Source: Synechococcales cyanobacterium PMM_0085 (GTDB lineage Bacteria; Cyanobacteriota; Cyanobacteriia; Elainellales; Elainellaceae). Taken from it: a stretch of DNA of 6,682 bases. The notes beneath the pieces were generated by a model that saw only the letters and a list, made by a program, of their open reading frames with translations, was not told the DNA's origin and ran no database searches. The stretch is from positions 1 through 6,682 of the forward strand of contig CASBQJ010000102.1 of NCBI GenBank assembly GCA_949127705.1. Direction: 5' to 3'. Within the stretch, counting starts at the first letter, position 1. Each line of letters begins with the position of its first letter. Both the position numbers and the translations under genes were made by a program. Of this stretch, positions 5,879-6,682 are shown in pieces.

Positions 5879-6451
5879 TTACTGAATCAGGGTTTCTAAT
5901 ATACTAGTGCCCAGATAAATATAGGCAGCAACAATCAGCGCGGCAGTGGGCAGCAACGCGATCAAAAAATGTCTGTACTTAATGGTCGTCAACCCCACCG
6001 CATAGCTCACAATATCTTGCGCTAAAGGCATGATCAATGCAATATAAAGAATGCTGTGGTGGCTTTTGAGCTTCCCAATAAATTTATCTAGTTCATCTAA
6101 ATTTTTTTTGCCCACAAACCGAGTGACAGTTTGTCGTCCTAGCTGCCGCGAGATCCAAAAATTGATGCTGCATCCCAACACAGACGCACCATAGCTCAGC
6201 CAAAAGCCAGCCTCTTTGCCAAATAAAACTCCGCCTAATACATACAAAGAACTGCCGCTAAGGGGCGCAATAATTAAACTTGCAGCACACAACGCTGTAA
6301 ATAAAACGGGTGCAAAAATGCCCGCTTGCTGAACCAATTTGTGAGCATTTTCTAACCCGATCGCTTTCAATAGCAGCGCCATTCCCAGGTAGATTGTTAC
6401 TACCAGTAACAGCCCTAGCAAAAAATTTTTTAATCGGGGTGAAATACGCAT
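5879..6451 (-). CDS. TVP38/TMEM64 family (VTT-domain, DedA superfamily) membrane protein
   Basis: This 190-aa membrane protein has an N-terminal helix (8-29), a VTT core and a C-terminal helix (163-181). The first re-entrant-loop motif is PLSGSSLYVLGGVLFG (63-78), then a helix with SYGASVLGCSINFWISRQLGR (86-106), where text beyond the motif fits the usual WxSRxLGR block. The second loop motif is MPLAQDIVSYAVGLTTI (141-157). VTT/DedA proteins are linked to lipid scrambling or undecaprenyl-phosphate recycling and to membrane homeostasis; the activity of this one is unknown. The arginine that often precedes the second loop (RxxP type) is replaced by hydrophobic residues (IALIMP). The ATG at 6451 is a good start. 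The gene lies upstream of and co-directional with the ArsR gene (75-bp gap), so it may be under that repressor's control or co-transcribed with it. Confidence 0.85.
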   Translation of the reverse strand: MRISPRLKNFLLGLLLVVTIYLGMALLLKAIGLENAHKLVQQAGIFAPVLFTALCAASLIIAPLSGSSLYVLGGVLFGKEAGFWLSYGASVLGCSINFWISRQLGRQTVTRFVGKKNLDELDKFIGKLKSHHSILYIALIMPLAQDIVSYAVGLTTIKYRHFLIALLPTAALIVAAYIYLGTSILETLIQ

Positions 6452-6465
6452 TTGCTTGATCCGAT

Positions 6466-6496
6466 TTCTTCATCTCTGGTTCAAGTTAATGAAGAA
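6466..6496. promoter_or_regulatory. Inverted repeat TTCTTCAT-15-ATGAAGAA, candidate operator
   Basis: TTCTTCAT (6466-6473) and ATGAAGAA (6489-6496) are perfect 8-bp inverted arms separated by 15 bp. They begin 15 bp upstream of the VTT start codon and overlap the proposed -10 region. A dimeric repressor such as the nearby ArsR protein could bind here. The arm orientation and spacing differ from the SmtB 12-2-12 pattern, so the assignment is tentative. Confidence 0.35.
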
Positions 6497-6512
6497 TGCC
6501 GAGAATAGTCAA
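6484..6512 (-). promoter_or_regulatory. Candidate promoter for the VTT-ArsR gene pair
   Basis: On the minus strand TTGACT (6512-6507, five of six to the -35 consensus) is followed after exactly 17 bp by TTAACT (6489-6484, three of six to the -10 consensus). Transcription would start roughly 25 nt before the ATG at 6451. The good -35 and spacing make it plausible; the -10 is weak. Confidence 0.35.
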
Positions 6513-6594
6513 GCTTTGTCAGTGACATCACCCATTAGACCTATTTTTCCTGAACCTTTTCTTGAACCCATATGCGTTGGCTTGCCTGTGCAGA

Positions 6595-6682
6595 GCACGT
6601 ATCGCCCCCATCCTTACCAAAATTCGTAGGGACAACGGCCGTTGTCCCTACGAATTTTGGTAAGGATGGGGGCGATACGTGC
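6595..6682. repeat. Perfect 88-bp palindrome ending at the last base of the window
   Basis: Bases 6595-6638 are the exact reverse complement of 6639-6682, with no loop and no mismatch. The central 26 bp (GTAGGGACAACGG and its complement) is a member of the GTAGGG(G/A)C palindromic repeat family also seen at 3774-3801. The outer 31 bp on each side (from GCACGTATCGCC to CCAAAATTC) are mirrored as well. The symmetry reaches the very end of the window, so its true extent is unknown. It may be a genuine large palindrome or an assembly fold-back at a contig end. Confidence 0.95.

Noticed and set aside
5879..6451. Horizontal acquisition of the VTT gene, from lower GC (about 44% over 5881-6240) and absence of HIP1
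   Set aside because: Stretches of the flippase and the 113-aa membrane gene have similar GC (about 45%), and the flippase still carries HIP1. Other HIP1-free gaps of over 700 bp exist in the window. The evidence is too weak.
6489..6629. 46-codon plus-strand ORF running into the terminal palindrome
   Set aside because: It has no ribosome binding site and low-complexity proline-rich content, and its stop codon lies inside the repeat core. It is probably intergenic sequence.

Overview
The window is almost certainly from a cyanobacterium. The HIP1 octamer GCGATCGC occurs 17 times in 6.7 kb, about once per 390 bases, against roughly one per 65 kb by chance. It falls in genes on both strands. The gene content agrees: a Ycf23/DUF561 protein (a family of cyanobacteria and algal plastids), a bacterial SNF2 helicase, and palindromic interspersed repeats with GTAGGG(G/A)C ends. 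No tRNA, rRNA, CRISPR array, transposase or phage gene was seen.

Layout. Bases 1-1242 (+) hold the C-terminal part of a SNF2-family ATPase whose N-terminus lies outside the window. It converges on a minus-strand pair: a 113-aa four-helix membrane protein (2715-2374) followed by a flippase-like/LPG-synthase-TM membrane protein (2332-1313). A 182-bp divergent intergenic region leads to a plus-strand series: Ycf23/DUF561 (2898-3686), a dipeptide epimerase of the enolase superfamily (3843-4910) and a GNAT acetyltransferase (5007-5483). The GNAT gene overlaps by 4 bp, tail to tail, an ArsR-family repressor (5803-5480, minus). Upstream of the repressor on the same strand is a TVP38/TMEM64 (VTT-domain) membrane protein (6451-5879).

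How the genes fit together. The two minus-strand membrane genes at 1313-2715 are probably co-transcribed. The ArsR gene has the CxCxxC thiol site of arsenite/antimonite sensors and probably shares a transcript with the VTT protein. With the abutting GNAT gene this could be a small metalloid- or stress-response module, although no recognised arsenic enzyme or transporter is visible. The dipeptide epimerase points to recycling of murein peptides. Ycf23 has no firmly established function.

Non-coding structure is the most distinctive part. A 15-bp array of four half-elements feeds into a perfect 28-bp palindrome (3714-3801). A perfect 88-bp palindrome ends exactly at the last base of the window (6595-6682). 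Its core belongs to the same repeat family, but its unique-looking flanks are also mirrored, so an assembly fold-back must be considered. Several genes also carry short in-frame tandem duplications: a pentapeptide run in the flippase, an LNxG run at the Ycf23 C-terminus, and a 12-bp duplication across the start of the 113-aa gene. No new defence or mobile system is supported by the sequence; the palindrome family and the ArsR/VTT/GNAT cluster are the items most worth following.
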